Shown here: positions 33,749 through 42,383 of the stretch, piece after piece | Layout: every line of letters begins with the position of its first letter | Position numbering within the stretch: the stretch's first letter is position 1 | Position numbers and translations under genes: made by a program | The notes under the pieces: model-generated | The model's database searches: none | What the model was told of the DNA's origin: nothing | Seen by the model: the letters and a program-made list of their open reading frames with translations, nothing else | From: Cronobacter condimenti 1330 | GTDB taxonomy: Bacteria; Pseudomonadota; Gammaproteobacteria; Enterobacterales; Enterobacteriaceae | Direction: 5' to 3' | Assembly (NCBI RefSeq): GCF_001277255.1 | Contig: NZ_CP012264.1 | Coordinates: 4,216,001-4,280,000, forward strand | DNA length: 64,000 nucleotides

Positions 33749-34945
33749 TCAGGCAATCACGCCTAACTGTTTACCGATGCGGGTAAATGCATCGACTGCA
33801 CGTTCAATTTGTTCAGGGGTATGCGCCGCCGACATCTGGGTGCGAATACGCGCCTGGCCTTTTGGCACCACCGGGTAGAAGAAACCGGTGACGTAAATGC
33901 CCTCTTTTTGCAGTTCGCGCGCAAAGTTCTGCGCCACCACCGCTTCACCCAGCATGACCGGGATAATGGCGTGATCGGCGCCTGCCAGCGTAAAGCCCGC
34001 CGCCGTCATTTTCTCGCGGAACAGGCGCGCGTTGGACCACAGGCGCTCGCGCAGTTCCGCGCCGGATTCCAGCATCTCCAGCACTTTGATGGACGCAGAG
34101 ACAATGGCGGGCGCCAGCGAGTTGGAGAACAGGTACGGACGCGAGCGCTGACGCAGCCATTCCACGACTTCTTTGCGCGCCGCGGTATAACCGCCGGACG
34201 CGCCGCCGAGCGCTTTACCGAGTGTCCCGGTGATAATGTCGACGCGGCCCATGACATCGCAGTATTCATGCGTGCCACGCCCGTTTTCACCCACAAAGCC
34301 CACCGCGTGGGAGTCGTCCACCATGACCAGCGCGTCATATTTATCCGCCAGATCGCACACGCCTTTCAGGTTGGCTATCACGCCGTCCATCGAGAACACG
34401 CCGTCGGTCGCGATAAGAATATGGCGCGCCCCGGCTTCACGCGCTTCTTTCAGGCGCGTCTCCAGTTCCGTCATATCGTTATTGGCGTAACGGAAGCGTT
34501 TTGCTTTACACAGACGCACGCCATCGATGATAGAAGCGTGGTTGAGCGCGTCGGAGATAATCGCATCTTCAGCGCCGAGCAGCGTCTCAAACAGGCCGCC
34601 GTTGGCGTCGAAGCAGGAAGAGTAAAGAATGGCGTCTTCCATACCGAGGAATGCCGCCAGTTTGTTTTCAAGCTGCTTGTGGCTGTCCTGGGTGCCGCAG
34701 ATAAAACGCACTGAAGCCATACCGAAGCCGTGTGTATCCATGCCCTCCTTCGCCGCCGCGATAAGCGCCGGGTGGTTCGCCAGCCCCAGATAGTTGTTGG
34801 CGCAGAAGTTGATCACGTGGCTACCGTCTGCCACCTGGATATCCGCCTGCTGGGCGGAGGTGATGATCCGTTCTTCCTTAAACAAGCCTTCTGCGCGCGC
34901 GGTATCTAAATCGGCGGAAAGCTGTTGGTAAAAATCCCCTCGCAT
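33749..34945 (-). CDS. kbl: 2-Amino-3-ketobutyrate coenzyme A ligase
   Basis: The 398-residue pyridoxal-phosphate enzyme of the alpha-oxoamine synthase family cleaves aminoketobutyrate with CoA to glycine and acetyl-CoA. The cofactor lysine is Lys244 in TGTLGKALGGASGG; VDDSHAVGFVG holds the PLP Asp and His. Its partner Tdh makes its unstable substrate. Length equals E. coli Kbl. It is divergent from hldD with a 228-base gap. Confidence 0.97.
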   Translation of the reverse strand: MRGDFYQQLSADLDTARAEGLFKEERIITSAQQADIQVADGSHVINFCANNYLGLANHPALIAAAKEGMDTHGFGMASVRFICGTQDSHKQLENKLAAFLGMEDAILYSSCFDANGGLFETLLGAEDAIISDALNHASIIDGVRLCKAKRFRYANNDMTELETRLKEAREAGARHILIATDGVFSMDGVIANLKGVCDLADKYDALVMVDDSHAVGFVGENGRGTHEYCDVMGRVDIITGTLGKALGGASGGYTAARKEVVEWLRQRSRPYLFSNSLAPAIVSASIKVLEMLESGAELRERLWSNARLFREKMTAAGFTLAGADHAIIPVMLGEAVVAQNFARELQKEGIYVTGFFYPVVPKGQARIRTQMSAAHTPEQIERAVDAFTRIGKQLGVIA

Positions 34946-35173
34946 TGCAATTCTCCAGACATGAGCCAGTTCGGCACATATTATTACCCAAAGCTATGGA
35001 TTGAGACGAGATGACGAAGCATCGATTGTGTGTTTTGCAGCATAAATCACGCGAGACGGGCAAACTTGCCGCGGCTGAGATGGGCAATGGCTGTAGGTCA
35101 ACCAATGTGATGGTATGATTAACACTATTCACGCCGGAGATTTTTCCCGGCTCACATTCTGAAGGACAGGCTT

Positions 35174-36106
35174 ATGATTATCGTTACCGGCGGCGCGGGT
35201 TTTATCGGCAGCAACATTGTTAAGGCTCTGAACGACATCGGCTATACCGATATCCTGGTGGTGGATAACCTCAAGGACGGCACCAAGTTCGTTAACCTGG
35301 TGGATCTGAACATCGCTGATTACATGGATAAAGAAGATTTCCAGGTACAGATCATGTCCGGCGAAGAGTTCGGTGAGATTGAGGCGGTGTTCCATGAGGG
35401 CGCCTGCTCTTCCACCACCGAGTGGGACGGCAAGTACATGATGGAAAACAACTATCAGTACTCCAAAGAGCTGCTGCACTATTGTCTTGAGCGTGAAATC
35501 CCGTTCCTGTACGCCTCTTCTGCCGCCACCTATGGCGGGCGCACTTCTGACTTCATTGAATCCCGTGAATATGAGAAGCCGCTGAACGTCTACGGTTACT
35601 CTAAGTTCCTGTTCGACGAATATGTCCGCCAGATCCTGCCGGAAGCAAATTCGCAAATCACCGGCTTTCGCTATTTCAACGTCTACGGGCCGCGTGAAGG
35701 TCACAAAGGCAGCATGGCGAGCGTCGCGTTCCACCTCAACACCCAGTTGAACAACGGCGAAAGCCCGAAACTGTTCGAAGGCAGCGATAATTTCAAACGC
35801 GATTTTATCTACGTGGGCGATGTGGCCGCAGTGAACCTGTGGTTCTGGCAGAACGGCGTCTCCGGTATTTTCAACTGCGGCACCGGTCGTGCGGAGTCGT
35901 TCCAGGCGGTAGCGGATGCGGCGCTGGCCTTCCATAAAAAAGGCAGCCTTGAATACATTCCGTTCCCGGAAAAACTCAAAGGCCGTTATCAGGCGTTCAC
36001 GCAGGCGGATCTCACTAATCTGCGCGCGGCGGGCTACGACAAGCCGTTTAAAACCGTTGCCGAAGGCGTGACGGAATATATGGCCTGGCTGAACCGCGAC
36101 GCGTAA
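35174..36106 (+). CDS. hldD: ADP-L-glycero-D-manno-heptose 6-epimerase
   Basis: This 310-residue short-chain dehydrogenase-fold enzyme makes the final activated heptose for LPS inner core. The N-terminal MIIVTGGAGFIGSNIVKALN binds NADP. The catalytic YxxxK is YGYSKFLFDEY. Length equals E. coli HldD (RfaD). It is first in hldD-waaF-waaC. Confidence 0.97.
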   Translation: MIIVTGGAGFIGSNIVKALNDIGYTDILVVDNLKDGTKFVNLVDLNIADYMDKEDFQVQIMSGEEFGEIEAVFHEGACSSTTEWDGKYMMENNYQYSKELLHYCLEREIPFLYASSAATYGGRTSDFIESREYEKPLNVYGYSKFLFDEYVRQILPEANSQITGFRYFNVYGPREGHKGSMASVAFHLNTQLNNGESPKLFEGSDNFKRDFIYVGDVAAVNLWFWQNGVSGIFNCGTGRAESFQAVADAALAFHKKGSLEYIPFPEKLKGRYQAFTQADLTNLRAAGYDKPFKTVAEGVTEYMAWLNRDA

Positions 36107-36119
36107 CCGCAGCGATCCT

Positions 36120-37166
36120 ATGAAAATCCTGATTATCGGCCCGTCATGGGTGGGCGACATGATGATGTCGCAAAGTCTCTATCGCACGCTCCGGGCCCGT
36201 TATCCGCAGGCAGTCATCGACGTGATGGCGCCTGCGTGGTGCCGTCCGTTGTTGTCCCGCATGCCGGAAGTGAACGAGGCGATTGCCATGCCGCTCGGCC
36301 ACGGCGCGCTGGGGCTTGGCGAACGTCGCCGCCTCGGGCATCGCCTGCGCGAGCGCCGCTACGATCGCGCCTATGTGCTGCCTAACTCCTTTAAATCCGC
36401 GCTGGTGCCGTTTTTCGCCAATATTCCACACCGCACCGGCTGGCGCGGCGAAATGCGCTACGGTTTGCTGAATGATATTCGTGTGCTGGATAAACAAGCC
36501 TGGCCGCTGATGGTCGAGCGCTATGTCGCGCTGGCGTACGATAACGGCGTGATGCAGTCGGCGAAAGATTTGCCGCAGCCGTTGCTCTGGCCGCAGTTGC
36601 TGGTGACCGATGCTGAAAAAAGTCACACCTGTGCCCAGTTCGCACTCTCTGCTGAGCGTCCGATAATCGGCTTCTGCCCTGGCGCCGAGTTTGGCCCCGC
36701 CAAACGCTGGCCGCATTATCATTACGCGGAGCTGGCGAAGCAGCTGATCGACGAAGGCTATCAGGTGGCGCTGTTTGGCTCGGCGAAAGATCACGAAGCG
36801 GGCAATGAGATTCTGGCGTCGCTGAATGTAGAACAACAGGCGTGGTGCCGTAATCTCGCGGGTGAAACCCAGCTCGAACAGGCAGTGGTATTGCTTGCCG
36901 CCTGTAAAGCCGTCGTCACAAATGATTCCGGCCTGATGCACGTGGCCGCCGCACTTGACCGCCCACTGGTGGCGCTTTACGGCCCAAGCAGCCCGGATTT
37001 CACACCGCCGCTGTCGCATAAGGCGAAAGTGATTCGTCTTATCACCGGCTATCATAAAGTGCGTAAAGGCGACGCCGCTGAAGGTTATCACCAGAGCCTT
37101 ATCGACATTACGCCCGCGCGCGTGCTGGAAACGCTCAACGAACTACTGCTGAACGAGGACGCGTAA
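36120..37166 (+). CDS. waaF: ADP-heptose:LPS heptosyltransferase II
   Basis: The 348-residue GT9 enzyme adds the second heptose to the first. The N-terminal ILIIGPSWVGDMMMSQSLYR and the donor-binding TNDSGLMHVAAALDRPLVALYG are the family signatures. Its sequence follows E. coli WaaF throughout. It lies 13 bases after hldD and 3 before waaC. It acts on the cytoplasmic face of the inner membrane. Confidence 0.96.
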   Translation: MKILIIGPSWVGDMMMSQSLYRTLRARYPQAVIDVMAPAWCRPLLSRMPEVNEAIAMPLGHGALGLGERRRLGHRLRERRYDRAYVLPNSFKSALVPFFANIPHRTGWRGEMRYGLLNDIRVLDKQAWPLMVERYVALAYDNGVMQSAKDLPQPLLWPQLLVTDAEKSHTCAQFALSAERPIIGFCPGAEFGPAKRWPHYHYAELAKQLIDEGYQVALFGSAKDHEAGNEILASLNVEQQAWCRNLAGETQLEQAVVLLAACKAVVTNDSGLMHVAAALDRPLVALYGPSSPDFTPPLSHKAKVIRLITGYHKVRKGDAAEGYHQSLIDITPARVLETLNELLLNEDA

Positions 37167-37169
37167 CGG

Positions 37170-38141
37170 ATGCGGGTGCTTGTTGTGAAAACCTCCTCGA
37201 TGGGTGATGTGCTCCACACCCTGCCAGCGTTAACCGACGCCATGCAGGCGATGCCGGATATTCGCTTTGACTGGGTGGTGGAAGAAGGCTTCGCCCAGAT
37301 CCCTTCGTGGCATCCGGGCGTCGATCGCGTACTGCCTGTCGCGCTGCGTCGCTGGCGCAAGGCGTGGTTTTCCGCGCCGGTGAAAGCCGAGCGCCACGCC
37401 TTTCGCGACGCGCTGCGGGCGGTGCATTACGACGCAGTGATCGACGCGCAGGGGCTGTTGAAAAGTGCAGCGCTCGTGACGCGTCTGGCGCGTGGCATGA
37501 AGCACGGTATGGACTGGCAGACCGCGCGCGAACCGCTCGCAAGCCTCTTCTACCATCGCCGTCACCATATCGCAAAAGCGCAGCATGCCGTCGAGCGTAC
37601 CCGTGAACTGTTTGCGAAAAGCCTGGGTTATACGAAACCTGCCGGACAGGGTGATTACGCTATCGCTCAGCATTTTTTGCATCAGCCCGCCGACGATGCG
37701 GGGCGTTATGTCGTGTTTCTGCACGCCACCACGCGCGATGATAAACACTGGCCGGAAACCCACTGGCGCGCGCTTATCGCGCTGATGGGCGAGACCGGCT
37801 TGCAGATCCGTCTGCCGTGGGGCGCGCCCCATGAAGAAGCGCGCGCGAAACGGCTGGCCGAAGGCGTCGATTATGTTCAGGTGCTGCCGCGTCTGACGCT
37901 TGAACAGGTCGCCCATCAGCTGGCTGGTGCGCGGTTTGTGGTATCGGTCGATACCGGGCTTAGCCATTTGACGGCCGCGCTCGACCGCCCTAATTTCACG
38001 CTCTATGGCCCGACCGATCCGGGGCTTATTGGCGGCTACGGGAAAAACCAGTTTACGGTTTTACCCGAAAGCGGAAACACGACCGAAAATATTTCCGCAG
38101 AAAGGGTTTTCAGCTTGCTCAGGACACAGGTGCCAGATTAA
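37170..38141 (+). CDS. waaC: ADP-heptose:LPS heptosyltransferase I
   Basis: This 323-residue GT9 enzyme adds the first heptose to Kdo2-lipid A. It starts MRVLVVKTSSMGDVLHTLPA and has VVSVDTGLSHLTAALDRPNF and LYGPTDPGLIGGYGKNQ for ADP-heptose. It is GC-rich like hldD and waaF. Its stop overlaps the next start by one base (TAATG), right at the boundary where base composition falls sharply. Confidence 0.96.
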   Translation: MRVLVVKTSSMGDVLHTLPALTDAMQAMPDIRFDWVVEEGFAQIPSWHPGVDRVLPVALRRWRKAWFSAPVKAERHAFRDALRAVHYDAVIDAQGLLKSAALVTRLARGMKHGMDWQTAREPLASLFYHRRHHIAKAQHAVERTRELFAKSLGYTKPAGQGDYAIAQHFLHQPADDAGRYVVFLHATTRDDKHWPETHWRALIALMGETGLQIRLPWGAPHEEARAKRLAEGVDYVQVLPRLTLEQVAHQLAGARFVVSVDTGLSHLTAALDRPNFTLYGPTDPGLIGGYGKNQFTVLPESGNTTENISAERVFSLLRTQVPD

Positions 38142-39049
38142 TGGGCTCACTTTTTAAACAAATCTATCGATATACACATCCTCGTACATTCAGACATAAC
38201 GAAAATTTATGGCCTTATACGCGAATTAGCCGTGCGAAAACTGGAGAGATCAATCAGTTAAGCTACAAAGGGAACGATGTTCCTCTTGTTGATCTTAGCG
38301 CCCTTCAAAACAGTGCCAGCGGTTCTGTTTTGCTTACCGCAACCGGACCCTCTGTAAAATCGATAGATTTCAATAAGTTAAATAAAGACATCCCTGTAAT
38401 GGGTGTGAATGGGGCCTATTTTCTGTCGGGAAAAGTAAATTTTTCGCTATATGTCATAGTCGATATGGAATTTTACGACCGTCGGCAGGATATTATCCAG
38501 TCTGTAATTTCAGATTCGAATATTCTGTTGTTTACCACAATGCATGGTATCGCTAAAATACTTGACAGACATAAGGAAAATCTACAGTGTCGTTTAGCTT
38601 TAATTGAAGATGCCTGTTACAAAATCTATCAGCCACGGATTGCAGATACAGAAAAGAGAAAGCAGTATCAGCAAACTACAGGGATATATTTCTGTGATAA
38701 TCGCCAGGATATCGGCTTTAGCGCAGATATCCGTAATGGTATATTTGATGCAGGTACGGTAGCTTATTGGGCTATTCAAATCCTTTATTATCTTGGGTTC
38801 AAAAAATTATTTATTGCTGGCCTCGATATGAATAATTTTAACCAACCCCGTTTTTACGAAACTTCAGACAGTAAGTTACCGTCCTATCTTGAAAAAAAGG
38901 TAGACAACATTGTGATGCCTTCTTTTGCGCATGCAGCAAAGGTGATGAAAGAAAATAATGTTGATGTGGTAAATCTCTCTTCGGAAAGTGCTGTTCCAGA
39001 TACAATTTTTAAAAAGGTTGCGTTTGATGAGTATTTTGGCATTAAGTGA
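38141..39049 (+). CDS. WaaZ-like putative LPS core transferase
   Basis: The 302-residue cytoplasmic protein has VLLTATGPSVKSIDF near residues 65-80, a GPS-type nucleotide-sugar motif seen in WaaZ and sialyltransferase-like (GT42-type) families, then PVMGVNGAYFLSG, VDMEFYDRRQD, GIFDAGTVAYWAIQILYYLGFKKL and IAGLDMNN. This layout fits WaaZ, which is linked to adding a third Kdo to the inner core in E. coli. I recognise the resemblance only by motif, so I give no symbol. It is AT-rich: 24 of 60 bases are G or C at 38401-38460 and 18 of 60 at 38761-38820, against 40 of 60 at 37381-37440 in waaC. It is coupled to waaC by one base and overlaps waaL by 23. Confidence 0.6.
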   Translation: MGSLFKQIYRYTHPRTFRHNENLWPYTRISRAKTGEINQLSYKGNDVPLVDLSALQNSASGSVLLTATGPSVKSIDFNKLNKDIPVMGVNGAYFLSGKVNFSLYVIVDMEFYDRRQDIIQSVISDSNILLFTTMHGIAKILDRHKENLQCRLALIEDACYKIYQPRIADTEKRKQYQQTTGIYFCDNRQDIGFSADIRNGIFDAGTVAYWAIQILYYLGFKKLFIAGLDMNNFNQPRFYETSDSKLPSYLEKKVDNIVMPSFAHAAKVMKENNVDVVNLSSESAVPDTIFKKVAFDEYFGIK

Positions 39050-40196
39050 AAAATCGCGAAAAGCCTATGCTTTCGTGTTCCCGTTATTTCTGTTTTTTAG
39101 CGCTATCTTTTGCGTATCGACCAGAGCGACAAACCTTTTCCACATCTCATTTGGCCTGTTTATTTTATCTCTTTTTAGCGCGGCAAACCGTCAAAAGATG
39201 GCAGAACACTGCAAAGAAAAGCACCTCACCCTTTTTCTGACAGCATTAATGATCATCTATTATGCTATCGCTAATATATGGGGAGGTACACTGGAGGCTG
39301 CACGCTCTGTGTTAACGCATGGAACGTATATTATTGTCTATTTGCTGATTCTGACCACGCTTCTTGAAGACGCGAAAAGTCGTCACTTTGTGCTTATAAG
39401 CCTGGTAGCCGGTATTACTCTCCTTTCTATCTATACATTAATTACCGATTATTCGCTGGTGATGAAGAGTCGTCTGGTATCACCAGATAACCCCGGTCCA
39501 CAAAATGTTATCGATCTTGCAGGCTATTGCGGCATCGGAATATTAATCGCTTGCATGCTTCTAAAAGAGACGAAAAAGCATATTTATTATATTCCCATCA
39601 TCATCATGTTGATTATGATGTTATTCACACAAAGCCGTGGCCCTATCATGGCGCTGGCTATTGCTTTTATCCTCACGCTGCATCGGACTATATTAACACG
39701 CCGAAACGTTATGCTTTGTGGCATTGTAGTCTTAATCCTGGCTGCCGTTTGTTCTTTTACGCCAGTAGGTGAAATGCTGTTGGGACGATTCGAAGTGGTT
39801 GGAGAACAAAGCGGACTGAGACTTAGCATTTGGCACGAAACACTTCGTGAACTGACCAATCATTTCTGGTTAGGGCGAGGTTATGAATACCAACTTACTT
39901 TCACCAATTACAATGGCCAGCATATCTCTACAACGCATAGTATTTATTTCGGTGCCCTTCTGAAAGGTGGTATTGTTGGTTTAGCGCTGTTCCTGGCCGT
40001 AATTGCCTCTGGTCTCTGGTTAGCCCTGAAAAAGTTCCATCGACATGATCGTTATGATGTCGCCATCTTTATTTTTGCACTGATCTTCATGGCGTCGCAA
40101 GGAATGTTCATTATTAACAATCCGCGTGAATCCTGGATGCTATTCTGGCTTCCGTTAGGCCTTATTCTTAGTCGCCCGTCAGCCGCAACTGCATAA
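39027..40196 (+). CDS. waaL: O-antigen ligase
   Basis: This 389-residue protein has about twelve membrane segments and a large periplasmic loop typical of Wzy_C ligases. The loop carries RFEVVGEQSGLRLSIWHETL and LGRGYEYQ, and THSIYFGALLKGGIVG provides the conserved His followed by the G-xx-G. It transfers O-antigen from undecaprenyl diphosphate to the completed core in the periplasm. WaaL sequences vary widely, so naming rests on topology, motif and position. The ATG at 39027 is preferred over one at 38988, which would overlap the previous gene by 62 bases. It ends at a strong terminator. Confidence 0.88.
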   Translation: MSILALSEKSRKAYAFVFPLFLFFSAIFCVSTRATNLFHISFGLFILSLFSAANRQKMAEHCKEKHLTLFLTALMIIYYAIANIWGGTLEAARSVLTHGTYIIVYLLILTTLLEDAKSRHFVLISLVAGITLLSIYTLITDYSLVMKSRLVSPDNPGPQNVIDLAGYCGIGILIACMLLKETKKHIYYIPIIIMLIMMLFTQSRGPIMALAIAFILTLHRTILTRRNVMLCGIVVLILAAVCSFTPVGEMLLGRFEVVGEQSGLRLSIWHETLRELTNHFWLGRGYEYQLTFTNYNGQHISTTHSIYFGALLKGGIVGLALFLAVIASGLWLALKKFHRHDRYDVAIFIFALIFMASQGMFIINNPRESWMLFWLPLGLILSRPSAATA

Positions 40197-40200
40197 CATA

Positions 40201-40225
40201 AAAAAAGCCCGTAAGGGCTTTTTTT
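40201..40225. terminator. Bidirectional terminator between waaL and the GT9 gene
   Basis: AAAAGCCC-GTAA-GGGCTTTT with long A and T runs on either side ends waaL on the plus strand and the convergent GT9 gene on the minus strand. Confidence 0.88.
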
Positions 40226-41285
40226 ATGAATGACCAAGTTGACCTTTTATCAATGGCAACAAGGCATCTATTGGCATATCAGATATATAATCCGTATCAC
40301 AAATAATCTGTTGCGCTTTAGCATAATGAGGAGCCCAAATTTTATAGCCTGGCAAACCTGTATCTTTGAGCTTCCGTTTATTATAGACCGCAAGCAGTGG
40401 CTTATCTAAGGCGCGAGCAATATGTACAATCGAGGTATCGGGCGTAATAATTAAATCACAATAACGGACAATCGCGACCGCCGAACTGATTGTACTATTT
40501 TCCAGGGAAATAACATTTTCCAGAGCCAGGCTGGCAATCTTTTCGCTTTGTCCGATCATGATAATCGTTACCGGAAAAGCTTGCTCATGCAACGCCGAAA
40601 TAAGACCTATTACCTGCGCGCGACTAAAGTCTTTGTCCTCTGAACCTGTAAACGGGTTAATTGCGACATAGCGAGTATCGGTAGGCTTATCACATAGTAT
40701 TAATCGCAGTTTATCATATTCCTGTTGATCAACCGGAATATGATAGTCATAGTTATCATGATTGATATTAAAGAGTGAAAGGACAGCCTTATAGCGTTCG
40801 GTAATATGCTTGTTTGCATCAAAAAAACGAATGGAATAGTCAAATAATTTGTAACTGTCTTTGTTAAAACCGATTACATTCTTTGTACCCAGATTCGCAA
40901 GTAAATTGAAACGTTCGTAACTCACGACATCGTCGAAATCAATAACAGCATCAAATTGGGCATTTTTTATTTCATCTAACGGCATCCGTGGTCGGTAGAG
41001 GTAAATATTGTGTAGATAGTCTGCCCCGGTCAGGATCTGTTTACAGCATGGACCTGTGAGGATGGAAACCTGATAACCATGATTGGCGAGTGCTTTAGCA
41101 CACCCTGTCGCAACCACCATATCGCCGATTTTATCATCCAGCCTCAGTAGTAAAATTTTTTTTATGCTTTCCGGCACCAAAACTTTACGTGGAGGTTTTT
41201 TACGGTAGCGCAGATTGATCAAATTGAATTTGATTAAGCGGAAAAACGCGTTTTTTTTCCGCGTGAATTTTTTAATAAGATTCAT
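40224..41285 (-). CDS. GT9 heptosyltransferase-like core transferase
   Basis: The 353-residue GT9 enzyme has a basic N-terminal extension (about 40 residues), then IKKILLLRLDDKIGDMVVAT and ITPDTSIVHIARALDKPLLAVYN, the ADP-heptose family acceptor and donor motifs. It is shorter in similarity to WaaQ than the enzyme at 42384 and is AT-rich. It is the second gene of a minus-strand pair with wabN (24-base gap). It may add a distal heptose, or a hexose, to the outer core; the sugar is not deducible. In Klebsiella cores, variable transferases lie at this position. Confidence 0.8.
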   Translation of the reverse strand: MNLIKKFTRKKNAFFRLIKFNLINLRYRKKPPRKVLVPESIKKILLLRLDDKIGDMVVATGCAKALANHGYQVSILTGPCCKQILTGADYLHNIYLYRPRMPLDEIKNAQFDAVIDFDDVVSYERFNLLANLGTKNVIGFNKDSYKLFDYSIRFFDANKHITERYKAVLSLFNINHDNYDYHIPVDQQEYDKLRLILCDKPTDTRYVAINPFTGSEDKDFSRAQVIGLISALHEQAFPVTIIMIGQSEKIASLALENVISLENSTISSAVAIVRYCDLIITPDTSIVHIARALDKPLLAVYNKRKLKDTGLPGYKIWAPHYAKAQQIICDTDYISDMPIDALLPLIKGQLGHS

Positions 41286-41309
41286 GCTTTATAGCTCATC
41301 GGTAATAAC

Positions 41310-42272
41310 CTATTTTACCTGGGTCTTATGCTGATAATATTCAGCCAGCGTCATACCTTCTACCTGTGGTGACAGCCAGGCAAAAAAAGCCTCCAGGTCT
41401 TCATACAAACGATCTATATCATGCTCGTTTTTAAAGGTGGGGCTTCCGGCGGGCATATATTCTGATGAATGAAGCATGTACTCGACATAATCCGCGCCTT
41501 GTGCCAGAGACTGCTCAACAACCTTCTGCATTGCCTTGTTATTCCCGCCCATAGGACGTAACCAATGCACTGACGGGCTGCGAACCTTCCCTCGCAAGCG
41601 ATCATAACCCTGCTTAATACCATTCATTAAGGCAGAATGTTTAAACTGAATACTCATCGGCACTTCAAGTAAAGATGAGGTGCCTTCGCGGCGGATGTCA
41701 TTCTCATCAATAAAATAGGCGCGCTGTGGAAAGTTACGGTAGTCCGTACCACCTGCCCCTTGCGGAGCGCCTTTTGCCGTTTTCCAGTTCACATTTGGCG
41801 TGACGGAACAATCTACTTGATAACCGTATTCTAGCAATAAGCGGGCGTAACGCTCATCAAATGCCCAACGTCCAGCACGGTGGCTGACCATTTTAGTCTG
41901 GAATGTATCTTCAAGAATGCGAGTCATATAAGCGATTTTTTCACGCATTACCTCGTCTGAATACTCAATAAGATACGGCTTATAACGCCAGTCATCGTCG
42001 GTTAAGGGTGCCGCAGGCGGACTATTCCATGCGTGAAGGTGCATTCCGATCTCAGCGGTATTACGCATAAGCACATCTTTCGCAAATTCAATATAGAAAG
42101 GGTCTATAGCCATTTCATAATTGGTCAGATACACCGGTTTGAAGCCATACTTTTCACACAGCTGCTGGAAGCGAGGAAGATATTTCGCATTCTCTGTAGT
42201 GATGCTGTCATGCTTTTGCCAGAGGTTATCTCCCTCGGTATCGATGGTGATAAGAAATGCAGGTTTATGCAT
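41310..42272 (-). CDS. wabN: WabN-type deacetylase of core N-acetylglucosamine
   Basis: This 320-residue protein has the NodB-like polysaccharide deacetylase layout: FLITIDTEGDNLW with the metal Asp, EIGMHLHAWNSPP with the metal-binding His residues, and SHRAGRWAFDERY. In Klebsiella, WabN removes acetyl from the GlcNAc placed by WabH, giving glucosamine in the core. The presence of WabG and WabH genes just upstream in divergent orientation supports this name. The start at 42272 has GAGG before it; a longer start at 42332 is rejected. No signal peptide is present, so it acts in the cytoplasm. Confidence 0.78.
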   Translation of the reverse strand: MHKPAFLITIDTEGDNLWQKHDSITTENAKYLPRFQQLCEKYGFKPVYLTNYEMAIDPFYIEFAKDVLMRNTAEIGMHLHAWNSPPAAPLTDDDWRYKPYLIEYSDEVMREKIAYMTRILEDTFQTKMVSHRAGRWAFDERYARLLLEYGYQVDCSVTPNVNWKTAKGAPQGAGGTDYRNFPQRAYFIDENDIRREGTSSLLEVPMSIQFKHSALMNGIKQGYDRLRGKVRSPSVHWLRPMGGNNKAMQKVVEQSLAQGADYVEYMLHSSEYMPAGSPTFKNEHDIDRLYEDLEAFFAWLSPQVEGMTLAEYYQHKTQVK

Positions 42273-42383
42273 AATGATGTCCTCAGACTGGTTGCGTGGC
42301 GCCATGGTAGAGCAATACAACGCTTCTCTCAATTAGTCTAATAACCTAGAATCACCCACTTGTAATCTAATGAAGACTACCTT

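Noticed and set aside
33809..34714. 301-codon plus-strand frame opposite kbl
   Set aside because: It lies entirely within the well-identified kbl gene on the other strand, is rich in His, Arg and Phe as expected for the antisense of a GC-rich gene, and has no ribosome site.
35904..35914. ops-like GGCGGTAGCGG sequence
   Set aside because: It differs from the RfaH element at the last base and lies deep inside the hldD coding region, far from any leader.
35129..36160. 343-codon minus-strand frame opposite hldD
   Set aside because: It is the antisense shadow of hldD; length arises from codon bias on the coding strand.
36144..37091. 315-codon minus-strand frame opposite waaF
   Set aside because: Antisense shadow of waaF, with no family signature and no start signal.
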